Shown piece by piece: positions 53,364 to 60,927 of a stretch of 64,000 nt of DNA; the stretch's first letter is position 1; each line of letters begins with the position of its first letter. The notes beneath the pieces were generated by a model. The model searched no databases and was not told the DNA's origin. It saw only the letters and a program-made list of their open reading frames with translations. This DNA comes from Siminovitchia sediminis (lineage in GTDB: Bacteria > Bacillota > Bacilli > Bacillales > Bacillaceae_C), in assembly GCF_042680885.1 (NCBI RefSeq), contig NZ_JBHUEO010000121.1:94544-158543 (forward strand), read 5' to 3'. The position numbers and the translations under genes are program-made.

Positions 53364-53894
53364 GTGGAACGTTTTGTAATTTTTTTTCATAAAACATATC
53401 CATTTTTCATCGGTTGTTTGGTTTCAGGGATTTTATTTTGGTTAAATATTGATTATAGAATACCAAACTTTGAAAAAGTACTTGATAACGCAACTATTTT
53501 CAGCTCGATTGTGGTAGGATTTTTAGGAGCACTATTGGGGATATTAGTAAGTATCAAAGACGCTGAAATAGTTGCAACAATTTTTGAAACAGAGGAGAAA
53601 CACACTTTAAAATCCTATTTTAATGAAACCTTTCTCTTAGGAATAATTGTTGTGTTGTTTTCTTCTTTGATGCAGGTATTAAGGAGTTATGAGAATTCAA
53701 CAACTTTAATTATGTTTCATTTGTGGGTTCTTATTTCAATTTGGTTCATACCTTCGACATATAGGATTGTGAATATATTAATGTCTGTATTTTTTAAAGT
53801 GAACAATTCGAAAAGCCGACCTGAAGATGATGATTCCAAACTGACTGAAACGGATAGTAAAGAAATAAAGTCATTTTTATCTAAGCCCCGATAA
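53364..53894 (+). CDS. four-helix membrane protein paired with the upstream gene
   Basis: A 176-residue protein starting at GTG 53364, with GGAGGTG nine bases upstream. It has four predicted membrane helices: PFFIGCLVSGILFWLNI, ATIFSSIVVGFLGALLGILV, ETFLLGIIVVLFSSLMQVL, and MFHLWVLISIWFIPSTYRIV. A charged tail follows (NNSKSRPEDDDSKLTETDSK). It is co-transcribed with the gene at 52410, and a terminator follows. Such small multi-span proteins often act as membrane-disrupting effectors in two-gene abortive systems. No named family was recognised. Confidence 0.6.
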   Translation: MERFVIFFHKTYPFFIGCLVSGILFWLNIDYRIPNFEKVLDNATIFSSIVVGFLGALLGILVSIKDAEIVATIFETEEKHTLKSYFNETFLLGIIVVLFSSLMQVLRSYENSTTLIMFHLWVLISIWFIPSTYRIVNILMSVFFKVNNSKSRPEDDDSKLTETDSKEIKSFLSKPR

Positions 53895-53967
53895 CTAAAT
53901 TAGAAAAGAGAATTTGATTAAACAAAAGCTTAAAGCTGGAAATAAAAATAACCCTCTTTAACATGTG

Positions 53968-54004
53968 CCCCTTTACATTTGTATTATTTGAAAGGGGTTT
54001 TTTT
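53968..54004 (+). terminator. terminator of the two-gene unit
   Basis: CCCCTTT (53968-53974) pairs with AAAGGGG (53991-53997), followed by TTTTTTT. Confidence 0.82.
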
Positions 54005-54396
54005 AATGTGGAGGACTACATGCCAAAAAAAGCTATGAAGTATGGAGGAATCAATTACGTACGCAGGCTGCATAACGCTTGAAATAGCCCCAATCAATAC
54101 ATATATATTCTTCTACATAGCTGCCACTACTGGGGTTTATTAGACCCAAACTAACCTCAAAAACATACTTATTGATGCCTATCTTACATTGTTACAAAAT
54201 GAATAAAAGCCTGAATCCATGGCTTAACAAGGTATAAAAGGGTTTAAATACTACATTTTGCAATAGAAGAAATAGTGAATAACCATTAAAAGACCTTTCA
54301 GTGGTAACTGCCTACATACTCCGATTAGAAAATTAAACCCCAAATAAACCCCAAAAAGCCTGTATCAATTAAAAACGACTTAATCTGTATCAATAA
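54005..54396. other. right end of element B, no intact gene
   Basis: Only a 20-codon frame at 54020-54082 (MPKKAMKYGGINYVRRLHNA), with a GGAGG site, is seen; it may be a broken gene end. AAACCCCAA repeats at 54339-54355 are like those at the other ends of the elements. Confidence 0.35.
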
Positions 54397-54438
54397 AAAA
54401 AGCGCCCATCCCCTTGATAACAAAGGGTTAGGCGCTTA
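54397..54438 (-). terminator. terminator of the tRNA-Pro gene
   Basis: On the minus strand AAGCGCCTAACCC pairs with a GGGG..GGGCGCTT stem, followed by TTTTTTT. Copies exist at 9822-9862 and 30062-30103. Confidence 0.8.
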
Positions 54439-54447
54439 TCTGTTATA

Positions 54448-54521
54448 TCGGGATGACAGGATTTGAACCTGCGACTCCTAGCACCCCATGCTAGTGCTCT
54501 ACCAAGCTGAGCTACATCCCG
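54448..54521 (-). tRNA. tRNA-Pro (anticodon GGG)
   Basis: A 74-base tRNA. The acceptor stem is CGGGATG/CATCCCG, the D-arm GTAGCTCAGCTTGGTAGAGC, the anticodon stem CTAGC/GCTAG with loop ATGGGGT (GGG), and the T-arm holds GGTTCAAATCC. CCA is not encoded. Its 3' half was supplied by element B on integration; the copies at 9872 and 30114 show the exchange point to be in or next to the anticodon loop. The gene remains intact and usable. Confidence 0.95.
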
Positions 54522-54688
54522 GAAATTCGCGACAACTCTATTATACGTGATTCCGTCCTAGAAGACAATAAAAAATGTGTTCCTGAATTTTTTTCTAATA
54601 CTATATCCGGTAAAAAGGAGTACCTCTCAGCAAGTACCTCAAGATCTTCCCAAACGAGTGTTATATCCTACGGAGCATAGGTGATTTG

Positions 54689-54790
54689 CGGTTGTCCGGT
54701 AGGAAATTGAGAAGAAATGCTCCCGAGTACAGGGAAATGGCGGTTGTTCGGTAGAAATACGAAGAGTAATGCTCGAGTTTGAAGAAATCG
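54689..54790. repeat. two-copy degenerate repeat, period 51
   Basis: GCGGTTGTCCGGTAG (54689) and GCGGTTGTTCGGTAG (54740) begin similar 50-base blocks, each with AATGCTC. It lies between the tRNA and the agmatine deiminase gene, in a gap (54522-54905) with no gene. Confidence 0.5.
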
Positions 54791-54861
54791 TGTTTGGTCA
54801 AAGTAAGGATTCTGTACGAAATCAAAAAATCCTATTTGGTCAGCAATCTCATTCACCATAA

Positions 54862-54894
54862 GAAAAAGCAGGCAAGAGTTCGCTCCTGCCTGCT
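54862..54894 (-). terminator. terminator of the agmatine deiminase gene
   Basis: On the minus strand AGCAGGCA pairs with TGCCTGCT, followed by TTTTC. Confidence 0.8.
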
Positions 54895-54905
54895 CCAGCC
54901 CACTA

Positions 54906-56003
54906 TTAAGCTTTAGGCTGCTGCTGGGTAATACAGTGGATGTTGCCTCCGCCAAGGGAGACTTCACGTGTGTTTACAGCGACGATCTTACGGTCCGGGT
55001 ACATTTCTTTAAATACTTCGATCGCTTCTTCGTCTTTTGGATCGCCGAATGCCGGGATGACGACACCGCCATTACAGATATAGCAATTGACGTAAGTGGC
55101 GATGAATTCAGTGTTGGCCGAGCGGTCAAATGCATCGGCTGCAAAATCGATTTCTCTCGATTCCTCTTCTGTGATGGTGATTTGTTTCGGCATCGGGAGT
55201 TTATAGATCTTCAGTTTTCTGCCTTTGGCATCAACTTCCTGTTCAAGCTGCTTGTAAGCGGCTTGCAGTACTTCATAGTGCGGGTGTTTGGGGTCGTCCG
55301 TCCAGCCGATGGCAACCTCTCCAGGACGCACATAAAATAACACTTCATCCACATGTCCGTCTGTTTCATCGTCAACCAATCCATCTTTGATCCATATGAT
55401 TTTTTCAATATTCAAGTATTCTTTGAGTTTTTCTTCCACTTCTTCTTTGGACATGTCCGCATTTCGGTTTGGGTTCAGGACGCATTGTTCTGTTGTAATG
55501 AGAGTTCCTTCCCCGTCCACATGGATGGCACCGCCCTCCAATACGAAATCTTTGGCATCATATCTATCGATGTTCTCTATCTCCAATACTTTTTGTTTCA
55601 CCAGCTGATCCTTGTCCCAAGGGAAGTACAGTCCTTCATCCAATCCGCCCCAGGCGTTAAACTGCCAGTCGACCCCCCGGACTTCACCTTTGTCATTTTT
55701 AACAAAAGTAGGGCCGATATCGCGCATCCACGCATCATTCGAAGAGATTTCAACCACCCTGATATTTTCGTCCAATAGAGCTCGGGCATTTTCAAATTGG
55801 TCTGCATTGACACACACCGTTACCGGTTCAAATTGGGAAATCGCTTTCGCCACCTCTGCAAAAGCTCGCTGTGCGGGCTTCGCTCCCGCCCTCCAGGTGT
55901 CTGTTCTTACGGGCCAAAGCATCCATGTGCCTTCATGTTCCTCAAATTCACCCGGCATTCTAAAGCCGTCTTTCCTTGGTGTACTATGAATGGTCCGTGC
56001 CAT
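54906..56003 (-). CDS. aguA: agmatine deiminase
   Basis: A 365-residue guanidine-group deiminase that converts agmatine to N-carbamoylputrescine and ammonia. Family hallmarks are EHEGTWMLWPVRTDTWRAG at the start, SNDAWMRDIGPTFV (catalytic/binding Asp), VLEGGAIHVDGEGT, DETDGHVDEVLFYV (catalytic His), and the C-terminal nucleophile Cys in SLGGGNIHCITQQ. ATG 56003 has GGAGGGG five bases upstream; an earlier in-frame ATG lacks one. It lies on the opposite strand from the remaining pathway genes, with the sigma-54 activator between, and is transcribed in the same direction as that activator. No aguB-like amidase is present in the window. Confidence 0.95.
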   Translation of the reverse strand: MARTIHSTPRKDGFRMPGEFEEHEGTWMLWPVRTDTWRAGAKPAQRAFAEVAKAISQFEPVTVCVNADQFENARALLDENIRVVEISSNDAWMRDIGPTFVKNDKGEVRGVDWQFNAWGGLDEGLYFPWDKDQLVKQKVLEIENIDRYDAKDFVLEGGAIHVDGEGTLITTEQCVLNPNRNADMSKEEVEEKLKEYLNIEKIIWIKDGLVDDETDGHVDEVLFYVRPGEVAIGWTDDPKHPHYEVLQAAYKQLEQEVDAKGRKLKIYKLPMPKQITITEEESREIDFAADAFDRSANTEFIATYVNCYICNGGVVIPAFGDPKDEEAIEVFKEMYPDRKIVAVNTREVSLGGGNIHCITQQQPKA

Positions 56004-56120
56004 ACTATCCCCTCCATTTATATTCATCCATGTAACATGCAATTTATGTGCCAATTATTCTTTCTGCATAAAAATACATCTCGGGTCACCTGACAGTACC
56101 TGCAGGAGTTGCAGCCTTCT

Positions 56121-57509
56121 TTACTGCACCCCATATTTTTTCAACCTTCTCAAATAGGAAGATTGGGTCATACCGAGAGCCTGCGCTGCTTTCCTTGTCG
56201 AGGCATTCTTCATTTTTGCTTCCTCTATCAATCTTTTCTCTATTTTTTCCAGGTATTCCGGAAGGCTTTGGTTGTTTAGCTTTTGGATGGAATGCTCCAT
56301 TAGCTCTTCATACAAGATTTTATCCGGCAAATCGGAAACCGTGATGGTATTGCCTTTTGCTGTAACGACTAATCGCTCGATCATATTTTCCAGCTCTCGG
56401 ATATTTCCTGGCCAGCTGTATGTTTGAAGGTACTCCAGGACGCCCCCGTCCAAGGTTAAATGTTTCATGTATTTTCCGTTAAAGAGATTCAAATAATGAT
56501 AGACCAGCGGGGGGATATCTTCAACCCTTTCCCGGAGTGAAGGGATTTGAATGGAGACTACATTCAGACGGTAGTATAAATCTTCACGAAACCGCTTTTC
56601 TTCCACCATTTTCGTAAGATCCTGGTTGGTCGCCGCGATGATGCGGATATCCACTTTCTTCTGTTCGGTCCCCCCGATCGGGATAAAGGTCTTGTCCTGT
56701 ACCAATTGCAGTAATTTTGGCTGAAGAGACAGCGGCAATTCGGCAATTTCATCTAAAAATAATGTGCCGCCGTCCGCTTTTTCCACCAGGCCTTTTTTTC
56801 CACTTTGGCTTGCCCCGGTAAATGCGCCTTTTTTATATCCGAAAAGCTCAGATTCCAAAAGAGTTTCCGGAATGGCTCCGCAGTTAATTTGGACAAAATT
56901 TTGATCTTTGCGCGTGCTGTTTGTATGGATTTCTCCGGCGATCAAGCTTTTCCCCACACCGGATTCACCCGTCAGCAAAATGGTCGCATCCACCGCGGAG
57001 ACACGGTTCACCAAATCCACCAATTCCTCATTGTTCTTGCTGTTGCCGATAATCAGTTTGCCTGCTTTCTCTTTTTGCTGTCTCTTTTTTACTTCTTGAA
57101 GTTCTTCCCAGTACTTTCTCATCAATGTTTCAGCTTTTTCAAGTTTAAAAGAATTCCGGACGGTTTCAGTAATGTCTTTTACCTGAACAATAATGTATTC
57201 GGTATCATCTTCATCAATCTTTACAAGGTAACCGGTTGCAAGAAACTGCCGATCTTTTGAAGTTTGAACTTTGGTTACCACCTCTCTTTTTTCCAGCACA
57301 ATTTTTGTTACGGAAGGGGTAAAAAAGCCGTTGTTTTCCATATCGTTGACATGTCTTCCGATAATTTCAGATCTAGGAGCGCCAATTTGTTTTGTACTTG
57401 TGTCATTACACCAGAGTGCGACGCCATTTTTGTCAGCTATGAAAATACCATCCTTTAAATGATTGAATACATGATGAAAATGACGGTCATTGAAAAAGTA
57501 TTTTGACAT
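56121..57509 (-). CDS. sigma-54-dependent PAS/AAA+ activator (RocR-like)
   Basis: A 462-residue enhancer-binding protein. The N-terminal PAS domain (residues about 12-110, DGIFIADKNGVALWCND) is followed by the AAA+ sigma-54 activation domain: Walker A GESGVGKS, the GAFTGA loop (YKKGAFTGASQSG) that touches sigma-54, Walker B GGTLFLDEIAELP, and the RLNVVSIQIPSLRER sensor. The C-terminus is a Fis-type helix-turn-helix (STRKAAQALGMTQSSYLRRL). It should work with SigL. The divergent M20 hydrolase gene has a perfect -24/-12 promoter, so it is the likely target. The PAS ligand is unknown; agmatine or putrescine are candidates. Confidence 0.95.
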   Translation of the reverse strand: MSKYFFNDRHFHHVFNHLKDGIFIADKNGVALWCNDTSTKQIGAPRSEIIGRHVNDMENNGFFTPSVTKIVLEKREVVTKVQTSKDRQFLATGYLVKIDEDDTEYIIVQVKDITETVRNSFKLEKAETLMRKYWEELQEVKKRQQKEKAGKLIIGNSKNNEELVDLVNRVSAVDATILLTGESGVGKSLIAGEIHTNSTRKDQNFVQINCGAIPETLLESELFGYKKGAFTGASQSGKKGLVEKADGGTLFLDEIAELPLSLQPKLLQLVQDKTFIPIGGTEQKKVDIRIIAATNQDLTKMVEEKRFREDLYYRLNVVSIQIPSLRERVEDIPPLVYHYLNLFNGKYMKHLTLDGGVLEYLQTYSWPGNIRELENMIERLVVTAKGNTITVSDLPDKILYEELMEHSIQKLNNQSLPEYLEKIEKRLIEEAKMKNASTRKAAQALGMTQSSYLRRLKKYGVQ

Positions 57510-57636
57510 GAAAACGCCTCCTAAATTCTAAAAAGTGCGCCGAAACTGAATCAAAACTTTCCGAATTCGGTTCATTTTATATTATACATTACATTCTTCC
57601 TATTAGGAAAGCTTTTGTTTTAAGGGAATCTAAAGT

Positions 57637-57652
57637 TGGCATGCTTCTTGCT
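57637..57652 (+). promoter_or_regulatory. sigma-54 (-24/-12) promoter
   Basis: TTGGCATGCTTCTTGCT gives GG (57638-57639) and GC (57650-57651) exactly ten bases apart, as sigma-54 requires. It lies just before the ribosome site of the M20 hydrolase gene. CCGAATTCGG with flanking dyad (57560-57569) upstream may be the activator site. Confidence 0.85.
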
Positions 57653-57678
57653 AACTAGTATAAGTGAGGAGGATGCGT

Positions 57679-58917
57679 ATGGAACATACACTTTTAAAAA
57701 TAAATAAAGCACGCTTGCTCGATACGTTAAAAGTAAGCTCTTCCATCGGAACTTCCGAAAACGGGGGATTAAATCGCCTCGCACTCTCGGAATCCGATAA
57801 AAAAATGCGCGACACGTATATAGAATGGTTGAAAGAAGCAGGACTTGAAGTTCGAGTAGATGATTTTGGAAACATTTACGGGAGAAGAAAAGGAAAAAGG
57901 GATGAGGCTCCCTCCGTTGCATTCGGATCTCATCTGGATACACAGCCTTGCGGCGGGAAATATGATGGAATCTTGGGTGTTTTGACGGGGCTCGAGGTAA
58001 TACGCGTCCTAAATGAAAACGATATCGAAACGGAATATCCTCTTGAGATTGTCAATTTTACAAATGAAGAAGGAGCGCGTTTCGCACCTCCCATGTTGGG
58101 ATCAGGCGGAATTACCGGAGATTTTACGAAAGATTTCATATACAACACTCAAGATGATGAAGGAATTTCATATGAAGAAGCTCTCAAGAGCACCGGATAT
58201 ATGGGATATTCCCAAAATCGCCTGTCCAATGTAAAAAATTTTGTGGAGCTCCATATTGAGCAGGGACCAATTTTACATCGGGAAAATAAAACCATCGGGG
58301 TCGTTCAGGGAATCCAGGGGATTGACTGGATGACAGTAAAGGTTGTCGGAAAGACAAACCACGCAGGCCCGACACCGATGGAAGACAGGCTGGATGCTCT
58401 TGTAGCTGCCTCCAAGATGGTTGTGAAAGTAAATGAAATTACAAATGAGATCACAGGTTTGAAGACAACCGTTGGGAAAATGGATGTTAAGCCGAATGTG
58501 ACGAATGTCATTCCGGGTGAAGTGGAGTTTACGATTGACATTCGCCATGAGGATAATGATTTGCGTTCACATGCCATTGAGAGATTAAAAGAACAGCTGA
58601 GTGCCATTGCTTTAATGAGCAAGGTAGAATTAACAATTACGACGGATTGGCAGTCAGAAACGACCTGGTTTGCAGACGATGTGAAACAGGCCATCCGGGA
58701 AGCAGCAGACAAGTATGGTTATTCATCCATGGACTTGTTCAGCGGTCCGGGCCATGATGCCAAATATATGGCGGGGATCGCCAACACCGGTATGATTTTC
58801 GTTCCGAGTGTTGACGGAATCAGCCACAATGAGCAGGAATTGACGCTGGATGAGGATATTGAAAAAGGGGCAAACGTCCTATTGTATGTCATTCAAAAAC
58901 TGGCAGGCGCCAAATAA
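57679..58917 (+). CDS. M20-family Zn-dependent carbamoylase/allantoate amidohydrolase-like
   Basis: A 412-residue binuclear metallo-hydrolase of the M20 (hydantoinase/carbamoylase) group. Metal ligands are seen in SVAFGSHLDTQPCGGKYDG (His, Asp), NFTNEEGARF (Glu pair), VELHIEQGPIL (His), and FSGPGHDAKYMA near the end (His). The dimerisation (lid) domain sits in the middle. ATG 57679 has GAGGAGG six bases upstream. Known members split N-carbamoyl amino acids, allantoate or ureido groups. Its sigma-54 promoter and position, between agmatine deiminase and a putrescine-type aminotransferase, suggest it cleaves N-carbamoylputrescine to putrescine in place of AguB. That substrate is inference. Confidence 0.85.
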   Translation: MEHTLLKINKARLLDTLKVSSSIGTSENGGLNRLALSESDKKMRDTYIEWLKEAGLEVRVDDFGNIYGRRKGKRDEAPSVAFGSHLDTQPCGGKYDGILGVLTGLEVIRVLNENDIETEYPLEIVNFTNEEGARFAPPMLGSGGITGDFTKDFIYNTQDDEGISYEEALKSTGYMGYSQNRLSNVKNFVELHIEQGPILHRENKTIGVVQGIQGIDWMTVKVVGKTNHAGPTPMEDRLDALVAASKMVVKVNEITNEITGLKTTVGKMDVKPNVTNVIPGEVEFTIDIRHEDNDLRSHAIERLKEQLSAIALMSKVELTITTDWQSETTWFADDVKQAIREAADKYGYSSMDLFSGPGHDAKYMAGIANTGMIFVPSVDGISHNEQELTLDEDIEKGANVLLYVIQKLAGAK

Positions 58918-58946
58918 ATTTTTTTACAAGATAAGGAGAGATTTAA

Positions 58947-60314
58947 ATGAGTCAGCAAACTGTATTTAACGAATTATCAGCATTGGATAAGAAGCATATT
59001 ATTCACCCTTCAACTAATCCGAAACTCCATTCTGAGATCGGTCCAAAACTGATATTTGAAAGCGGAGAAGGGATTTACCTAAAAGATATGAGAGGAAAAA
59101 CATATATCGACGGAGTGTCCATGCTGTGGAACGTGAACTTGGGACATGGTGTGAAAGAATTGGCTGAAGCTTCTTACGAGCAAATGAAAAAAGCAGCGTA
59201 CACGACTACCTTCTATGGCTATTCCAATGAAGCATCCGTTCGTTTGGCTGAAAAAATTGTTGAAGTGACACCTGGGGACCTGAACGCCATTTTCTATACT
59301 TCCGGCGGTTCTGAATCAAACGATACAGCTTTTAAATTGTCCAGATCCTATTGGGATATCAAAGGAAAGAAAGACAAGAAACTCATTATTTCTCTAAGAA
59401 GAGGGTATCACGGAGTGACCATTGCCACTCAGAGGGCAACGGGAATTGACGCTTACCGTGAATTCTCCGGATCAGGGGATCCTAAAATTGTCAATGCGAA
59501 ACCTCATTTGACTGAATGTGAGCTTGGCGACAAGAGCCATCCCGAGTATGAAGGCTCCATCAGAAGCATTATTGAAAAAGAAGGCGCTGATAACGTGGCG
59601 GCTGTCATCTTAGAGCCGGTCCAAGGTGCCGGAGGTGTACATGTTCCGCCGGAAGGTTATTTGAAAGCTGTTCGTGCGCTTTGCGATGAGTTCGATATCC
59701 ACATGATTGCCGACGAGGTAATCTGCGGATTCGGAAGAACCGGAAAAATGTTTGGTGTCGATCATTGGGAGGTTGTTCCTGATTTCATGTGTGTGGCTAA
59801 AGGAATGACCAGCGGATATGCACAGCTTGGCGGTGTATTGATGAGAGAAGAAATCAGAGACGCATTCTTCACATATGACGGCATGCTTCCACATGGATTT
59901 ACGTACAGCGGACATCCAACTGCGTGTGCAGTCGGTTTGAAAAATCTCGAAATCCTTGAGCGCGACAACTTGATTGAAAACGCAAGACTGATGGGAGACG
60001 AATTGAAGAAAGGCCTGGAGTACTTGGAAGACAAATATTCTTTCCTTGGAAACACACGTAACAGAGGACTTCTTGCCGGATTTGATTTAATGGAAGACCC
60101 TGAGGCAGGAAAGCCGTTTGACGGATCCATCAAAGCAGCCGCTTCCGTAGTAGAAGAATCCTACAAGCGCGGACTCTTGATCAGGCCATTTGACTTCACG
60201 CCGGGCATGAACATCGTAGCAATTGCTCCGCCGCTGGTTGTTAATAAAGAAGAAATTGATAAAATTATCGCGATCGTCGACGACGCAGTGGGTGCATTTG
60301 CGAAGACATTGTAG
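58947..60314 (+). CDS. class III PLP aminotransferase (putrescine/omega-amine type)
   Basis: A 455-residue class III aminotransferase. It has the PLP-anchoring Lys in CVAKGMTSGY (Lys285), SGGSESNDTAFKLSR (phosphate-binding), RGYHGVTIATQRATG, EPVQGAGGVHVPPEGY and IADEVICGFGRTG, and matches omega-amine/pyruvate (SpuC-type) enzymes in layout. The likely reaction is putrescine plus an oxo acid to 4-aminobutanal. AGGAGA precedes the ATG, 30 bases after the M20 gene, so both are one unit. The family is firm; putrescine as substrate is inferred from neighbours. Confidence 0.9.
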   Translation: MSQQTVFNELSALDKKHIIHPSTNPKLHSEIGPKLIFESGEGIYLKDMRGKTYIDGVSMLWNVNLGHGVKELAEASYEQMKKAAYTTTFYGYSNEASVRLAEKIVEVTPGDLNAIFYTSGGSESNDTAFKLSRSYWDIKGKKDKKLIISLRRGYHGVTIATQRATGIDAYREFSGSGDPKIVNAKPHLTECELGDKSHPEYEGSIRSIIEKEGADNVAAVILEPVQGAGGVHVPPEGYLKAVRALCDEFDIHMIADEVICGFGRTGKMFGVDHWEVVPDFMCVAKGMTSGYAQLGGVLMREEIRDAFFTYDGMLPHGFTYSGHPTACAVGLKNLEILERDNLIENARLMGDELKKGLEYLEDKYSFLGNTRNRGLLAGFDLMEDPEAGKPFDGSIKAAASVVEESYKRGLLIRPFDFTPGMNIVAIAPPLVVNKEEIDKIIAIVDDAVGAFAKTL

Positions 60315-60316
60315 GA

Positions 60317-60800
60317 AGAAAAGCGGAAGCGCCTCGTTCAGCCCGGACCAGCGTAAGACAGGCGCAGATGAAGGAGTAGTTTGGGATCAACTGCGAATGG
60401 CTTGTGACCTCGAGGGGCTAGGCGCTGCAGCTGGACAGTAGGAAAAGCGGAGGTCGGCTGTTAGGGGCGACAAGCGCTGGAACAACAACCAATGAAGGCG
60501 TTCTTTGCCTTCAATGGTTGTTGTGAAGCGACCTCGAGCCCCTGCCGCCCGTAGCTGGACAGTAGGAAAAGCGGAGGTCGGCTGTTAGGGGCGACAAGCG
60601 CTGGCCGCCTCAAAGCGCCCCATTATGTGGCTTCGGTGGCACTAGGACATCTTGTCCGTCGGAGCAACAACCAATGAAGGTGTTCTTTCTTCAATAATTG
60701 TTTTAAAGTGGCCTTGAGCCCCTGCCGTCTGGAGGCAGGCTCAGGCAGCGACGTCCAGTGGCTTTGCCTGCACTAGCGCAATCTGTACACGCTGGACATC
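60317..60800. repeat. clustered Bacillaceae-type intergenic repeat
   Basis: Copies of a GC-rich dispersed repeat fill the gap 60315-60927. A 52-base unit starting AGCTGGACAGTAGGAAAAGC is identical at 60429-60480 and 60553-60604; a diverged copy starts at 60317. Inside lie stems such as AACAACCAATGAAGG with CCTTCAATGGTTGTT (60482-60525). It looks like a folded, multi-copy element such as is common in these genomes. No gene is present. Confidence 0.75.
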
Positions 60801-60927
60801 AAAAATGCGGAGGGCAGCAGTACCAGCCGCACTTGCTGAACGATACAACAATCCACCCTGTCCCGCCAGGGGACAGGCATACAAAGGCTGGCCACTCAGC
60901 CAGCCTATTTTAGCAAAAGGGGATGAG

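Larger units (their letters stand above)
30114..54490. mobile_element. integrative element B, with integrase, primase and defence cargo
   Basis: Bounded by the tRNA-Pro repeats at 30114-30152 and 54448-54490. Integrase and two excisionase-like genes lie at the left end, then a P4/D5-type primase-helicase, a TGGACA repeat region and a Replic_Relax protein. The right half carries a serine recombinase, a PIN-like membrane protein, a type I restriction-modification system and a two-gene unit of unknown role. There are no phage structural genes, and no type IV secretion ATPase or coupling protein was seen. It therefore resembles a satellite or a mobilisable integrated element rather than a complete prophage or a self-transmissible element. 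Confidence 0.8.

Noticed and set aside
30114..54490. Element B as a complete prophage or a self-transmissible conjugative element
   Set aside because: No capsid, portal, tail or lysis genes, and no type IV secretion ATPase, coupling protein or classical relaxase were seen.
60429..60604. Repeats resembling a CRISPR array
   Set aside because: Only two identical units, too long (52 bases) and with related sequence between them rather than unique spacers. No cas genes are in the window.
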